A stretch of DNA of 64,000 nt from Streptomyces sp. NBC_01498. Its GTDB lineage: Bacteria; Actinomycetota; Actinomycetes; Streptomycetales; Streptomycetaceae. Every line of letters begins with the position of its first letter. Within the stretch, counting starts at the first letter, position 1. A program made the position numbers and the translations under genes. The stretch is taken from contig NZ_CP109598.1 in NCBI RefSeq assembly GCF_036327775.1, positions 2,480,001 to 2,544,000 on the forward strand, written 5' to 3'. Positions 33,567 to 42,337 of this stretch are shown here, piece by piece. The notes beneath the pieces are model-generated. The model was given only the letters and a program-made list of their open reading frames with translations. It did not search any database and was not told where the DNA came from.

Positions 33567-35209
33567 CCGACGAGCACCCCACCGCCGGCGGGCCCGGCGC
33601 CCCGGACGGAGACACCGGCTCCGCCGGGCGCCCGGCGGACGGCACGGACCGCCCCCGCACCCGCAAGCGGGCCTTTCTCGCCGGGCTGCGCTGGACGAGT
33701 CTGCGGCTGCGCCTGGTCGTCGTCTTCGGCGCGGTCGCGCTGACCGCCGCCGTCTCGGCGTCCGGCATCGCGTACTGGCTCAACCGCGAGTCGGTGCTCT
33801 CCCGTACGCAGACGGCCGCGCTGGACCAGTTCAAGCAGGAGATGCGGGACCGGGCGGCGCAGTTGCCGCTGCGCCCGACGCAGGCCGAACTGGAGTTCAC
33901 CGCGCGGCAGATGGCCCGGAGCAGCGCCGGGTTCAGTGTGGTGCTGATCGGTGAGCGCGCCGAGGGCAAGCCGGTGGCGGGGGTGTCCGACCAGGACACG
34001 TTCACGCTGGAGGACGTACCGGTGTCGCTGCGGACGGCGGTGAACGACAAGCAGAAGGTCACCTCGCGCAACTCCGCGCCGTACCAGGTCTTCTGGCAGC
34101 GCACCCAGCGCGGCAAGACGCCGTATCTGGTCGGCGGCAGCCGCGTCAACGGCGGCGGGCCGACCGGTTATGTCCTCCTGTCGCTGGAGCAGGAGCGGGA
34201 GGACCTCAACGCGCTGGCCTGGTCGCTGGCGATCGCCACGGGGCTGGCGCTGATCGGTTCGGCGCTGCTCGCGCAGGCGGCGGCCAGCACCGTACTGAAA
34301 CCGGTGCAGCGGCTGGGGGACGCGGCGCGCAGGCTCGGCGAGGGCAAGCTGGACACCCGGCTGCGGGTGTCGGGGACGGACGAACTGGCCGATCTGTCGC
34401 GGACGTTCAACAACGCCGCCGCCTCCCTCCAGAAGAAGATCGACGACATGAGCGCGCGGGAGGAGTCGAGCCGCCGCTTCGTCGCCGACATGTCGCACGA
34501 ACTGCGTACGCCGCTGACCGCGCTGACCGCCGTCACGGAGGTGCTGGAGGACGAGGCGGACACGCTGGACCCGATGATCGCGCCCGCCGTGACGCTGGTG
34601 GTCAGCGAGACCCGCCGGCTCAACGTCCTGGTGGAGAACCTGATGGAGGTGACCCGCTTCGACGCGGGCACCGCGCGGCTCGTCCTGGACGACGTCGACG
34701 TGGCCGACCAGGTGACCGCCTGCATCGACGCGCGGGCCTGGCTGGACGCGGTGGAGCTGGACGCCGAGCGCGGCATGATGGCCCGCCTCGATCCGCGCCG
34801 GCTCGACGTGATCCTGGCGAATCTGATCGGCAACGCGCTGAAGCACGGCGGTTCGCCGGTACGGGTCTCGGTGCGCCGGGTCGGCCCGGAGCTGGTGATC
34901 GAGGTACGGGACAACGGGCCGGGCATCCCGGAGGCCGTACTGCCGCACGTCTTCGACCGCTTCTACAAGGCGAGCGCGTCCCGCCCCCGGTCGGAGGGCA
35001 GCGGTCTGGGGCTGTCCATCGCCATGGAGAACGCGCACATCCACGGAGGGGACATCACCGCGGCCAACGCCCCCGGCGGCGGCGCGGTGTTCGTACTGCG
35101 GCTGCCGGACGGCGAGTCGGAGGACGCCCCGGCGGAGTTCGGCGACGACGGCGCCGGGGGCGTCCGGGGAGCCGGGGAGATACGCGGAGAGGGAGACGAG
35201 GCGCAGTGA
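33563..35209 (+). CDS. afsQ2: sensor histidine kinase AfsQ2
   Basis: 548 residues. Cytoplasmic Pro/Arg-rich start, first membrane helix (about 56-75), extracytoplasmic sensor domain of about 150 residues, second helix followed by HAMP (VLKPVQRLGDAARRLGEGKLDTRL), HisKA with the phosphorylated His in MSHELRTPL, and HATPase with N box NALKHGG, G1 DNGPGI and G2 GSGLGLS. Phosphorylates AfsQ1. GTGA overlap with afsQ1 and GTGA overlap with the following lipoprotein gene show a tightly coupled three-gene operon. Confidence 0.95.
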   Translation: MTDEHPTAGGPGAPDGDTGSAGRPADGTDRPRTRKRAFLAGLRWTSLRLRLVVVFGAVALTAAVSASGIAYWLNRESVLSRTQTAALDQFKQEMRDRAAQLPLRPTQAELEFTARQMARSSAGFSVVLIGERAEGKPVAGVSDQDTFTLEDVPVSLRTAVNDKQKVTSRNSAPYQVFWQRTQRGKTPYLVGGSRVNGGGPTGYVLLSLEQEREDLNALAWSLAIATGLALIGSALLAQAAASTVLKPVQRLGDAARRLGEGKLDTRLRVSGTDELADLSRTFNNAAASLQKKIDDMSAREESSRRFVADMSHELRTPLTALTAVTEVLEDEADTLDPMIAPAVTLVVSETRRLNVLVENLMEVTRFDAGTARLVLDDVDVADQVTACIDARAWLDAVELDAERGMMARLDPRRLDVILANLIGNALKHGGSPVRVSVRRVGPELVIEVRDNGPGIPEAVLPHVFDRFYKASASRPRSEGSGLGLSIAMENAHIHGGDITAANAPGGGAVFVLRLPDGESEDAPAEFGDDGAGGVRGAGEIRGEGDEAQ

Positions 35210-35826
35210 GGTCGAGGACATCGTCCGGCCGGTCCCTCGCCGTACTGGCGGGCGCGCTGGCGCTGGCGGGCACCGCGGGCGGCTGCGGCATCAGGACGAC
35301 GGCGGTACCGGTGAACGCGGGCCCGGCGCCCTCACGGGTGCCGTGCGAGGTGGCCGGGGGGAATCTGACCACCCAGGGCGGGCCGGGGCTCGCGGTGCGG
35401 GTCTATCTGGTGTGCGGGTCCAAGCTGGTCCCGGTGGAGCGCGCGGCGTCGCTGCCGACCGAGAAGGCGACCGGGGAGCGCGTACGGATGGCTCAGGCGC
35501 TCGTGAACGAGCTGCGGGAGCGGACGTCCGCCACGGAGCAGGAGGCGGGCTTCACGACGTACGTACGGGGCCCGCTGCACGTCTCGGAGGCGCGCGACGG
35601 CGACCCGGCGGGCACGCTGCGGCTGAGCCGGCAGCCGGAGGACCTCCAGACGGCGGCCCTGGCGCAGATCGTGTGCACGCTGACCGAGGCCGCCTGGACG
35701 GACGGCTCGGTGGTGCTGGGCGGGCCGGGCGCGTACGGCGCGCGCGGCTACCGCTGCGACGACGACACCAAGCGCCACCCGGACGCGCCCGTCCCGACGA
35801 CGGGCCCGCGGGCGCCGGCCTCCTGA
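35206..35826 (+). CDS. lipoprotein of the afsQ operon
   Basis: 206 residues. Signal peptide with lipobox LAGTAGGC near residue 27; mature region is a single GerMN-like or unclassified alpha/beta domain with four Cys residues (PCEVAGG, YLVCGSK, AQIVCTLTEAAW, YRCDDDT) that could form two disulfides outside the membrane. The GTG start overlaps the afsQ2 stop. Co-transcription with a sensor kinase suggests that it modulates AfsQ2 from outside; I know of no direct evidence. Confidence 0.85.
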   Translation: MRSRTSSGRSLAVLAGALALAGTAGGCGIRTTAVPVNAGPAPSRVPCEVAGGNLTTQGGPGLAVRVYLVCGSKLVPVERAASLPTEKATGERVRMAQALVNELRERTSATEQEAGFTTYVRGPLHVSEARDGDPAGTLRLSRQPEDLQTAALAQIVCTLTEAAWTDGSVVLGGPGAYGARGYRCDDDTKRHPDAPVPTTGPRAPAS

Positions 35827-36140
35827 GCCGCCGCCTCGCCGAGCGTCGGTTCTGGCGCCCCGGCGCCCCGCCGCCCCGCCACCTCGTGGAGCGTCCGCTT
35901 CCGGAGCCTTACGTCCTCCGGAGCGTCGTCCGCCTCCTGAGGAGGGCGTGCCGCACGACGGGTCCGCTTGGCGCGCCTTCCGCCTCCCCGAACCGCCGCC
36001 TCCTGAAGAGGGCGCGCCGCGCGGACGTGCGGGCCGGGCGGCCGGGGCCGTCGGCCGCCCGGGAGTGACACCGGTCTCACGCGGGCCTCCATTTGGAACG
36101 GCCCGGAACCGTTGGCGGCGACGGCCGCGTCTTGGGGGTC
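35827..36140. other. gene-free stretch with imperfect repeats
   Basis: About 310 nt. Two versions of a segment CCGCCTCCTGA(G/A)GAGGGCG occur near 35930 and 35996, each self-complementary around CCTCCTGAGGAGG, and may end the afsQ transcript. No coding frame is convincing. Confidence 0.4.
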
Positions 36141-36719
36141 GTGCAGCGCCAAGGTCCCGGCGGCAGTGCCGCTTTCCGCTTCCGCGTGGCGGGGGTCATC
36201 CTCCTCCTCGCGCATCTGCTGCTCGTCGCGTGGCTGACGTTGCGCCCGCTGGACGTGATGTGGATGACCGCGGCCAACTTCGAACCGCTCGCGGGCATCA
36301 AGGCCGATCTCGCCCTCGGGCCGCTCCAGGCGTTCCGGCGGATCAGCGAGGGGTTGCTCCTGCTGGCCCCGCTCGGGGTTCTCCTCCCCGCGGCGGGGGG
36401 CAGGCTGACCGTCTCGCCGCTGGCCTCGCTGGCCCGTACGTCGGCGGCCGGGGCGTTGATCTCCCTGGCGATCGAACTGCTCCAGACCGGGATCCCCGGG
36501 CAGGTCGTGGACGTGGACTCGCTGCTGCTCAACACGGTCGGCGTGGCGCTCGCGCACCTGCTGGTCGTCCCGGCGGGCCGGGCGTGGCTGCGGCGCGGCC
36601 GGGGCGTGGGACGCGGGGTGTCCGAGGCGCGCGACGAGGGCCGCGCCCGGCGTGAGGCGTCGTCTCCGTCGTCTCAGGGCACGACCCCGACGATTACCAG
36701 GGTCGGCATCGCCCCGTAG
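36141..36719 (+). CDS. VanZ-like membrane protein
   Basis: 192 residues with four membrane segments and the VanZ pattern in the last helices (ISLAIELLQTGIPGQVVDVDSLLLNTVGVALAHLL), where the Glu-Gln-Asp-Asn set is conserved. The VanZ family includes the teicoplanin-resistance protein, but most members have no known function. Start chosen at GTG 36141, with GGGGG just upstream; earlier in-frame starts (TTG 36093) cannot be excluded. The last 40 residues are basic and hydrophilic. Confidence 0.75.
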   Translation: MQRQGPGGSAAFRFRVAGVILLLAHLLLVAWLTLRPLDVMWMTAANFEPLAGIKADLALGPLQAFRRISEGLLLLAPLGVLLPAAGGRLTVSPLASLARTSAAGALISLAIELLQTGIPGQVVDVDSLLLNTVGVALAHLLVVPAGRAWLRRGRGVGRGVSEARDEGRARREASSPSSQGTTPTITRVGIAP

Positions 36720-36808
36720 AGCGATGCTTTGTCCGGACTTCGGGAGCACCATGGAGTCATGGGGAGCGCACGAGAAGCTCCCGCCCAGGACTCACGAAGG
36801 AGACCGAC

Positions 36809-37012
36809 ATGTCCACGATTGTCCGCCCGAGCGAGGGACGCATGATCGGTGGAGTGTGCGCGGCGCTGGCCAGGCGCTTCGGCACCTCCGCGACGACGAT
36901 GCGCGTGATCTTCCTGGTCTCCTGCCTGCTGCCCGGCCCCCAGGTGCTGCTGTACCTGGCGCTCTGGGCATTCCTGCCGAGCGAGAAGCACGCGACGACC
37001 TCCGCCTGGTAG
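36809..37012 (+). CDS. PspC-domain small membrane protein
   Basis: 67 residues, almost all a PspC domain: STIVRPSEGRMIGGVCAALARRFGTSATTMRVIFLV followed by a hydrophobic helix and a short charged tail. PspC domains take part in envelope stress sensing; small stand-alone copies are common in Streptomyces. AAGGAG 7 nt before the ATG. No partner gene of the phage-shock type is adjacent. Confidence 0.88.
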   Translation: MSTIVRPSEGRMIGGVCAALARRFGTSATTMRVIFLVSCLLPGPQVLLYLALWAFLPSEKHATTSAW

Positions 37013-37034
37013 ACGGGCGGCGACGACCGCACGG

Positions 37035-37070
37035 CAGGGTCCCCCAGGAGTTTCGGGAGGACCCCGCCGT
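37035..37070. terminator. hairpin between convergent small genes
   Basis: GGGTCC and GGACCC with flanking CGGC/GCCG form an imperfect stem across GTTTC. It lies 25 nt after the PspC gene and 30 nt before the stop of the secreted protein gene. Confidence 0.4.
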
Positions 37071-37097
37071 CGTGGTGCGTGGCCCGGGGCCGTCCTG

Positions 37098-37427
37098 CTA
37101 CTTGCCCAGGGCGCCGATCGGGAGGCCGCCCAGCAGGCCCGTGAGGGGGTTGGCCGCCGTGACGGCGGAGAGGGCCGTGGGGGCCGTGTGGCTGACCGTG
37201 CCGACGCCGCTGCCGAGGGCGCTCTGGGCGGCGGTCACACCCTCGGAGGTGCCGTCGGGGAGGTTCGCGGTGAGGGACTCCGTCGGGAGGGTCTTGGTGA
37301 CGCCGCCGAGGGCGGCACCGGCGTCCGGGACGGCGGGGGTCGCGGCGGACGCGTTACCCGCGGCGGTGGCGGCGAAGGCGGCGCCGAGGGCGGCGACACC
37401 GAGAGTCTTGGCGGCGGAGTGCTTCAT
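37098..37427 (-). CDS. small secreted protein
   Basis: 109 residues. Signal peptide MKHSAAKTLGVAALGAAFAATAAGNASA, cleavage near residue 28. The mature 80 residues are Ala/Gly/Thr/Leu-rich, contain LPTESLTANLPDG and end with PLTGLLGGLPIGALGK. No Cys, no catalytic motif. Similar in size and style to chaplin-neighbour and other secreted actinomycete peptides but lacks chaplin residues. AAGGGA about 12 nt upstream. Possibly a paralogue of the protein at 30224-30640. Confidence 0.75.
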   Translation of the reverse strand: MKHSAAKTLGVAALGAAFAATAAGNASAATPAVPDAGAALGGVTKTLPTESLTANLPDGTSEGVTAAQSALGSGVGTVSHTAPTALSAVTAANPLTGLLGGLPIGALGK

Positions 37428-37582
37428 GAGGAATGACGTCCCTTGGGGAATGGGGGAAAGCGACGGAAATGGAATACGAGCGGCCCCGCAAGCTAGCCAT
37501 GGCCGCACTCCGTCCGCAAACACCCCGGAGCGGACCGGGACGCGTGTCCCGGTCCGCTCCGGCGGCACGTCGATCGTGCTGC

Positions 37583-38728
37583 TCAGCCCAGAGAATCGCT
37601 GGTCGTGGCGGTCTGCGTGAACAGCCATTCGGATTTCAGCTCGGCATATCCGGGCTTGATCACGTCGTTGATCATGGCCAGTCGTTCATCGAAAGGAATG
37701 AATGCTGATTTCATCGCATTGACGGAGAACCACTGCATGTCGTCGAGCGTGTAGTCGAACGCCTCGGTCAGCAGCTCGAATTCACGGCTCATGCTCGTGC
37801 CGCTCATCAGCCGGTTGTCGGTGTTGACCGTCGCACGGAAGTGGAGCCGGCGCAGCAGGCCGATGGGGTGTTCGGCGATCGACGCGGCGGCGCCCGTCTG
37901 GAGGTTGGAGCTGGGGCACAGCTCCAGCGGGATCCGCTTGTCGCGTACGTAGGAGGCGAGCCGTCCCAGCGTGACCGAGCCGTCCTCGGCGACCTCGATG
38001 TCGTCGATGATGCGTACGCCGTGGCCCAGCCGGTCGGCGCCGCACCACTGGAGCGCCTGCCAGATCGAGGGCAGGCCGAACGCCTCGCCCGCGTGGATGG
38101 TGAAGTGGTTGTTCTCGCGCTTCAGGAACTCGAAGGCGTCGAGGTGGCGGGTGGGCGGGAAGCCCGCCTCCGCGCCCGCGATGTCGAAGCCGACGACGCC
38201 CGAGTCCCGGTAGCGGTTGGCCAGTTCGGCGATCTCCAGCGCGCGGGCGGCGTGCCGCATCGCGGTCAGCAGGGCGCCGACGCGGATCCGGTGGCCGGCC
38301 GCGCGGGCCCGCCGCTCGCCCTCCTTGAAGCCCTCGTTGACGGCCTCCACGACCTCTTCGAGGGTGAGCCCGGCCTCCAGGTGCTGCTCGGGGGCGTAGC
38401 GCACCTCCGCGTACACGACACCGTCCCGCGCCAGGTCCTCGGCGCACTCGGCGGCGACCCGGAACAGCGCGTCGCGGGTCTGCATGACGGCGCAGGTGTG
38501 CGCGAAGGTCTCCAGATACCGCTCCAGCGAGCCGGAGTCGGCCGCCTCGCGGAACCAGAGGCCGAGCTTGTCGGGATCGGTCTCGGGAAGGCCGTCGTAG
38601 CCGTTCTCACGGGCGAGTTCGACGATCGTGGCGGGGCGCAGGCCCCCGTCGAGATGGTCGTGCAGAAGCACCTTGGGGGCGCGGCGGATCTGGTCGGCCG
38701 TGGGCGGCCGGCGGGTCTGGCTCGTCAT
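37583..38728 (-). CDS. add: adenosine deaminase
   Basis: Converts (deoxy)adenosine to (deoxy)inosine, feeding PNP. 381 residues. Zinc and catalytic motifs: [11 protein letters not shown] (two His), [13 protein letters not shown] (His, Glu), RLGHGVRI, and [12 protein letters not shown] (Asp pair). ATG at 38728 is preceded by TAGGCT (complement of 38735-38740) 6 nt upstream; the mRNA should be leaderless. The shared CTACGCGCGTAG palindrome is 4 nt further up, so this gene belongs to the nucleoside regulon proposed here. Confidence 0.96.
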   Translation of the reverse strand: MTSQTRRPPTADQIRRAPKVLLHDHLDGGLRPATIVELARENGYDGLPETDPDKLGLWFREAADSGSLERYLETFAHTCAVMQTRDALFRVAAECAEDLARDGVVYAEVRYAPEQHLEAGLTLEEVVEAVNEGFKEGERRARAAGHRIRVGALLTAMRHAARALEIAELANRYRDSGVVGFDIAGAEAGFPPTRHLDAFEFLKRENNHFTIHAGEAFGLPSIWQALQWCGADRLGHGVRIIDDIEVAEDGSVTLGRLASYVRDKRIPLELCPSSNLQTGAAASIAEHPIGLLRRLHFRATVNTDNRLMSGTSMSREFELLTEAFDYTLDDMQWFSVNAMKSAFIPFDERLAMINDVIKPGYAELKSEWLFTQTATTSDSLG

Positions 38729-38734
38729 GTCGCC

Positions 38735-38740
38735 AGCCTA
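38735..38740 (-). promoter_or_regulatory. -10 hexamer for leaderless add
   Basis: TAGGCT on the minus strand, then GGCGAC, then ATG. Confidence 0.55.
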
Positions 38741-38744
38741 ACGC

Positions 38745-38756
38745 CTACGCGCGTAG
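38745..38756. promoter_or_regulatory. nucleoside-regulon palindrome, site 3 (add)
   Basis: CTACGCGCGTAG, perfect, followed by ATC. It begins 4 bp upstream of the add -10. It also lies 76 bp before the divergent hydrolase gene and could affect both. Confidence 0.85.
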
Positions 38757-38831
38757 ATCACTCGTCGCCGATACCCAACGGTGACCACGGGTACGGCTGA
38801 CGTACACCTCACCTTCTGAGACTGTTCTGTT

Positions 38832-39650
38832 ATGGGACAGCGGGCGGTTCCCGGCCCCGGCGGGCGCGCGCCGGGGCGTGGCACGGGGGTGCGTGGACGT
38901 CGTACGGAGTCACGGGCGAGGCTGGGACGGGCGGTCTCCGCCCCGACCCCGCCTCCTGAGGTGGGCGGGGTGGTGCTCGTGCTGCCGCCGGGCGAGCAGA
39001 CGTCCGCGCGGGGGCCCTCCGCCGTGGCCTGGGCCTCGATGCTGCCGCTCGCGCGGGCACTGGCCCGCGCGGGAGCGCCCGAGGGGCTGCTGGTGCACAT
39101 GGTGCGCTACCGCTCGCGCGGGTGGAACGGCGCCGACGCGCAGCTCTCGGCGGACGCCCTGTGGGCGGCGGACGAGGTCGTACGGCGCTACGGCGACGTG
39201 CCGGTCTGTCTGGCCGGGCACGGCATGGGCGGACGCGCGGCCCTGCGCGCCGCCGGTCACCCGGCGGTCAGCTCCGTACTGGCGCTGGCGCCCTGGCTGC
39301 CCGACGGGCCGGCGGGCGGTGAGCCGGAGCCGGTGACGCAGCTGGCGGGGCGGCAGGTGCTGATCGTGCACGGCACCAACGACGAGCGCAGCGACCCCAC
39401 GCTCTCCTACCGGCTGGCGGAACGTGCCCGGAAGGCGAACCGGCACACCTGCCGCTTCGAGGTTCACTCGGACGGGCACGCGCTGCGCCAGCACCACGGC
39501 GAGGTCCTGGCGCTGGCGACGGACTTCGTCCTGGGGGCGCTGCTGTCGCGCACCTACTCGCGCCCGGTCGCCGACGCCCTGGCGGCGCCGCCGCCGCTGG
39601 GCCTGCGGATGCCGCTGGCGGCGGGCTTCGGGCGGTCGCTGCGACGGTGA
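38832..39650 (+). CDS. alpha/beta-hydrolase-like protein without nucleophile serine
   Basis: 272 residues. The core has the order of an alpha/beta hydrolase (strand VPVCLAGHGMGGRAALRAAG, later VLIVHGTNDERSDP with the acid, and VHSDGHALRQ with a His), but the nucleophile elbow is GHGMGG where GxSxG is expected; the Ser position is Gly. It may be inactive as an esterase and work as a binding or scaffold protein. N-terminal 35 residues are basic and low-complexity. ATG 38832 has GACTGT 6 nt upstream and no ribosome site. Divergent from add. Functional link to nucleosides unknown. Confidence 0.8.
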   Translation: MGQRAVPGPGGRAPGRGTGVRGRRTESRARLGRAVSAPTPPPEVGGVVLVLPPGEQTSARGPSAVAWASMLPLARALARAGAPEGLLVHMVRYRSRGWNGADAQLSADALWAADEVVRRYGDVPVCLAGHGMGGRAALRAAGHPAVSSVLALAPWLPDGPAGGEPEPVTQLAGRQVLIVHGTNDERSDPTLSYRLAERARKANRHTCRFEVHSDGHALRQHHGEVLALATDFVLGALLSRTYSRPVADALAAPPPLGLRMPLAAGFGRSLRR

Positions 39651-39693
39651 CGCGGCGGGTGCCCCGGCCGGCGCGTGCCGGGTGCCGCGAGCC

Positions 39694-40704
39694 CTACGGC
39701 AGCAGGCGGCCCCGGCGGGAGAGCAGGAAGCGTTTGAAGGCCGCCACCGGCGGCGTGTCGGGGTGGCCGTCGAGCCAGGCGACACCCACCTCGCGGACGG
39801 CGCGGGGCGCCGTGACGGTCAGTTCCACGACGCCGGGGCGGGCCACCGCCGGGGGCGGCAGCAGCGCGACGCCGAGGCCCGCCGCGACCAGGCCGCGCAG
39901 GGTCTCGGCCTCCTCGCCCTCGAAGGCGACCCGGGGGCGGAACCCGGCCGCCTCGCACAGGTCGTCGGTGATGCGGCGCAGCCCGTAACCCGGTTCGAGG
40001 GTCACGAACGTCTCGTCCGCCGCCTCGGCGAGCCGGACCCGGCGGCGGGTGGCCAGCCGGTGGTCGTCGGGGACGACGAGGAGCAGCCGCTGTTCGTCGA
40101 GGCGGCGGGCGACGAGGTCGGGGGCCTCGGGGACCGGGGAGGTGAGGCAGAGGTCCAGGTCGCCCGCGCGCAGGCGTTCCAGCATCGCCTCGCCGTAGTT
40201 CTGGACGAGTTGGAAGCGGATCCGGGGGTGGTCGGCGCGGAAGGCGCGGATCAGTTCGGGGACGGTCTCGGAGCCCATCGTGTGCAGGAAGCCGAAGGCG
40301 ACCTTGCCCGAGGCGGGGTCGGCGTCGGCGCGTACGGACTCCGCCGCCCGTTCCACCTCCGCGAGGGCGCCTTCCACGGAGGTGAGGAAGGCACGGCCGG
40401 CGGGGGTGAGCGAGACGGTTCGGCCGGTGCGCGCGAACAGGGCGACGCCCAGGTCCTGTTCGAGCCGGACCATGGCGCGGGAGAGCGTGGACTGCGGGAC
40501 GTTCATGTCCTGCGCGGCGCGGGTGACGTGTTCGTGGCGGGCGACGCCCGCGAACTGGGCGAGGCGCGGGGCCAGCAGCGCGGACCAGGACGCGGGGTCG
40601 AGGTCCGCCGTGGGTGGCGGGGCGGGCGGCCGGCTCGACGGTGCGGTGTCGTGTACGTAACCGCTCGATGACGGCCGGGGGTCGGACCTGCGTTGATGCG
40701 CCAT
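39694..40704 (-). CDS. LysR-family transcriptional regulator
   Basis: 336 residues. N-terminal helix-turn-helix about 50-95 (FAGVARHEHVTRAAQDMNVPQSTLSRAMVRLEQDLGVALFARTGRTVSLTPAG) preceded by a Pro/Ser-rich extension, and a periplasmic-binding-like effector domain. Divergent from an MFS transporter gene 62 nt away, the classic LysR pair, so it likely controls that gene and itself. ATG at 40704 follows CATAAT (complement of 40712-40717) by 7 nt: leaderless. The effector cannot be inferred. Confidence 0.92.
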   Translation of the reverse strand: MAHQRRSDPRPSSSGYVHDTAPSSRPPAPPPTADLDPASWSALLAPRLAQFAGVARHEHVTRAAQDMNVPQSTLSRAMVRLEQDLGVALFARTGRTVSLTPAGRAFLTSVEGALAEVERAAESVRADADPASGKVAFGFLHTMGSETVPELIRAFRADHPRIRFQLVQNYGEAMLERLRAGDLDLCLTSPVPEAPDLVARRLDEQRLLLVVPDDHRLATRRRVRLAEAADETFVTLEPGYGLRRITDDLCEAAGFRPRVAFEGEEAETLRGLVAAGLGVALLPPPAVARPGVVELTVTAPRAVREVGVAWLDGHPDTPPVAAFKRFLLSRRGRLLP

Positions 40705-40711
40705 GGGAACG

Positions 40712-40760
40712 ATTATGGCGATTCCATGCATTGGACGCATGAGAGAAGGCTCCGTACGTT
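40712..40760. promoter_or_regulatory. divergent leaderless promoters with shared palindrome
   Basis: CATAAT (complement of 40712-40717) serves the LysR gene, and TACGTT (40755-40760) serves the MFS gene; each is 6-7 nt from its start codon. Between them TCCATGCATTGGA (40723-40735) is a palindrome that covers the upstream parts of both promoters, and TTGGAC (40731-40736) is an acceptable -35 for the MFS promoter, spaced 18 bp. Confidence 0.6.
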
Positions 40761-40766
40761 CGTCGT

Positions 40767-42056
40767 ATGCCCGACCTCAGTACAGAGGCGCCCGTCCGCA
40801 CGGGTGCCCTCACCTCCGCGTCCACCGGAACAACCGCCGACACCTCCGCCCCGGCTCCCGGCCGCCTTGGCCAACGCCGGATGAGCCTCGCCCTCTTCGC
40901 CGCCGGGATCGCGGCCTTCGCCCTGCTCTACTCGACCCAGGCACTGCTGCCCGCCGTCGCCGCCGACCTCGGGGTCACGGCGGGGCAGGCGAGTTGGACG
41001 GTGTCGGCCGCCACGGGCGCGCTCGCCCTGTTCGTCCTGCCGCTCAGCGCCCTGTCCGAACGCTTCGGCCGGCGCACGCTGATGACCGTCTCGCTGACGG
41101 TCGCGGTGGCCGTCGGACTGCTCGTGCCGTTCGCGCCGAACCTGGAGTGGCTGATCGCGCTGCGCGCGGTCCAGGGCGCGGCACTGGCCGGGCTGCCCGC
41201 CTCCGCGATGGCGTATCTCGCGGAGGAGGTACCGCCGAGGGCGCTGGTGGGCGCGATCGGGCTGTTCGTGGCCGGCAACAGTGTCGGCGGCATGAGCGGC
41301 CGGATCGTGGCGGGCTGGATCAGCCAGGTGTGGGGCTGGCGCGCCGGGCTCGCGGCGATCGGGCTGCTCGCGCTGGTGTGCGTGGTGGTGTTCCGGGTCC
41401 TGCTGCCGAGGCCGCGCCACTTCACGCCGGGCACGCTCGACCCGCGCACGCTGGCGCGGACCGTCGGCGGTCATCTGGCCGACCCGCTGCTGCGCCGGCT
41501 GTACGCGATCGGCGCCCTCTTCATGACGGTGTTCGGCGCGGTCTACACGGCGATCGGATTCCGGCTCGCGGAGGCGCCGTTCGGCCTGCCGCAGGGCGTG
41601 ATCGGTTCCGTCTTCCTGGTCTATCTCGTCGGTACGGTCTCCTCGGCGGCGGCCGGGCGGCTGGTGGGGCGGCTGGGGCGGCGCGGCGCGCTGTACCTGG
41701 CGGTCGGGACGACGACGGCGGGGCTGCTGCTGTCGCTGACGGACTCGCTCGTGGCCGTACTGTCCGGGCTGGTCCTGATCACGGCGGGCTTCTTCGCGGG
41801 CCACGCGGTCGCCTCGTCGGCGGTGAGCCGGACGGCCAGGACGGGCCGCGCACAGGCGTCGGCGCTCTACCAGAGCGCCTACTACATGGGCAGCAGCGCG
41901 GGCGGCACGCTGGGCGCGGTGGCGTTCCACGCGGGCGGCTGGAACGCGACGGCCGCGCTGGGGCTGCTCGCGGTGCTCGGGGTGGTCTCGGTGACGCTGT
42001 ACGGGACGCACGCGGCCCGCGTGGAGCGGCGGGCCCCGGTGGTGGCGGGGCGCTGA
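40767..42056 (+). CDS. MFS efflux transporter
   Basis: 429 residues, twelve membrane segments, YnfM/arabinose-efflux type. The conserved MFS motif A between helices 2 and 3 is LSALSERFGRRTLM, and the second-half equivalent GRLVGRLGRRGAL. Drug or metabolite export is the family role; the substrate is not indicated. Its leaderless ATG follows TACGTT by 6 nt. Divergent LysR regulator adjacent. Confidence 0.92.
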   Translation: MPDLSTEAPVRTGALTSASTGTTADTSAPAPGRLGQRRMSLALFAAGIAAFALLYSTQALLPAVAADLGVTAGQASWTVSAATGALALFVLPLSALSERFGRRTLMTVSLTVAVAVGLLVPFAPNLEWLIALRAVQGAALAGLPASAMAYLAEEVPPRALVGAIGLFVAGNSVGGMSGRIVAGWISQVWGWRAGLAAIGLLALVCVVVFRVLLPRPRHFTPGTLDPRTLARTVGGHLADPLLRRLYAIGALFMTVFGAVYTAIGFRLAEAPFGLPQGVIGSVFLVYLVGTVSSAAAGRLVGRLGRRGALYLAVGTTTAGLLLSLTDSLVAVLSGLVLITAGFFAGHAVASSAVSRTARTGRAQASALYQSAYYMGSSAGGTLGAVAFHAGGWNATAALGLLAVLGVVSVTLYGTHAARVERRAPVVAGR

Positions 42057-42119
42057 ACGGGGCGGGTCGCCGATCGGGCGGGCCACCGGGACGTACGAGC
42101 CGCCGGGCAGAGGCACGCG

Positions 42120-42168
42120 CCACCCGCCACCCGCCACCCGCCACCCGCCACCCGCCACCCGCCACCCG
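42120..42168. repeat. heptanucleotide tandem repeat, 7 copies
   Basis: CCACCCG repeated seven times, perfectly, in the 281-nt gap between the MFS gene and the sigma factor gene. Nearby GGACGTACG words also recur (42098-42183). No gene in this gap. Confidence 0.9.
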
Positions 42169-42337
42169 GACGTACGCGCCACCGGGCACGCGGAGGCACG
42201 CGCCGCCGGAGCAGGACGGGCCGCCGAAAGTACGTACGCCCCGGGGACCTGGGACTTTCGCCTGTAGCGGGGCGATTGTCAGTGGGCTGAGGTAGCTTCC
42301 GAGGGACGGTTCCATAGGGGGCGACTGGGGTGACCCG

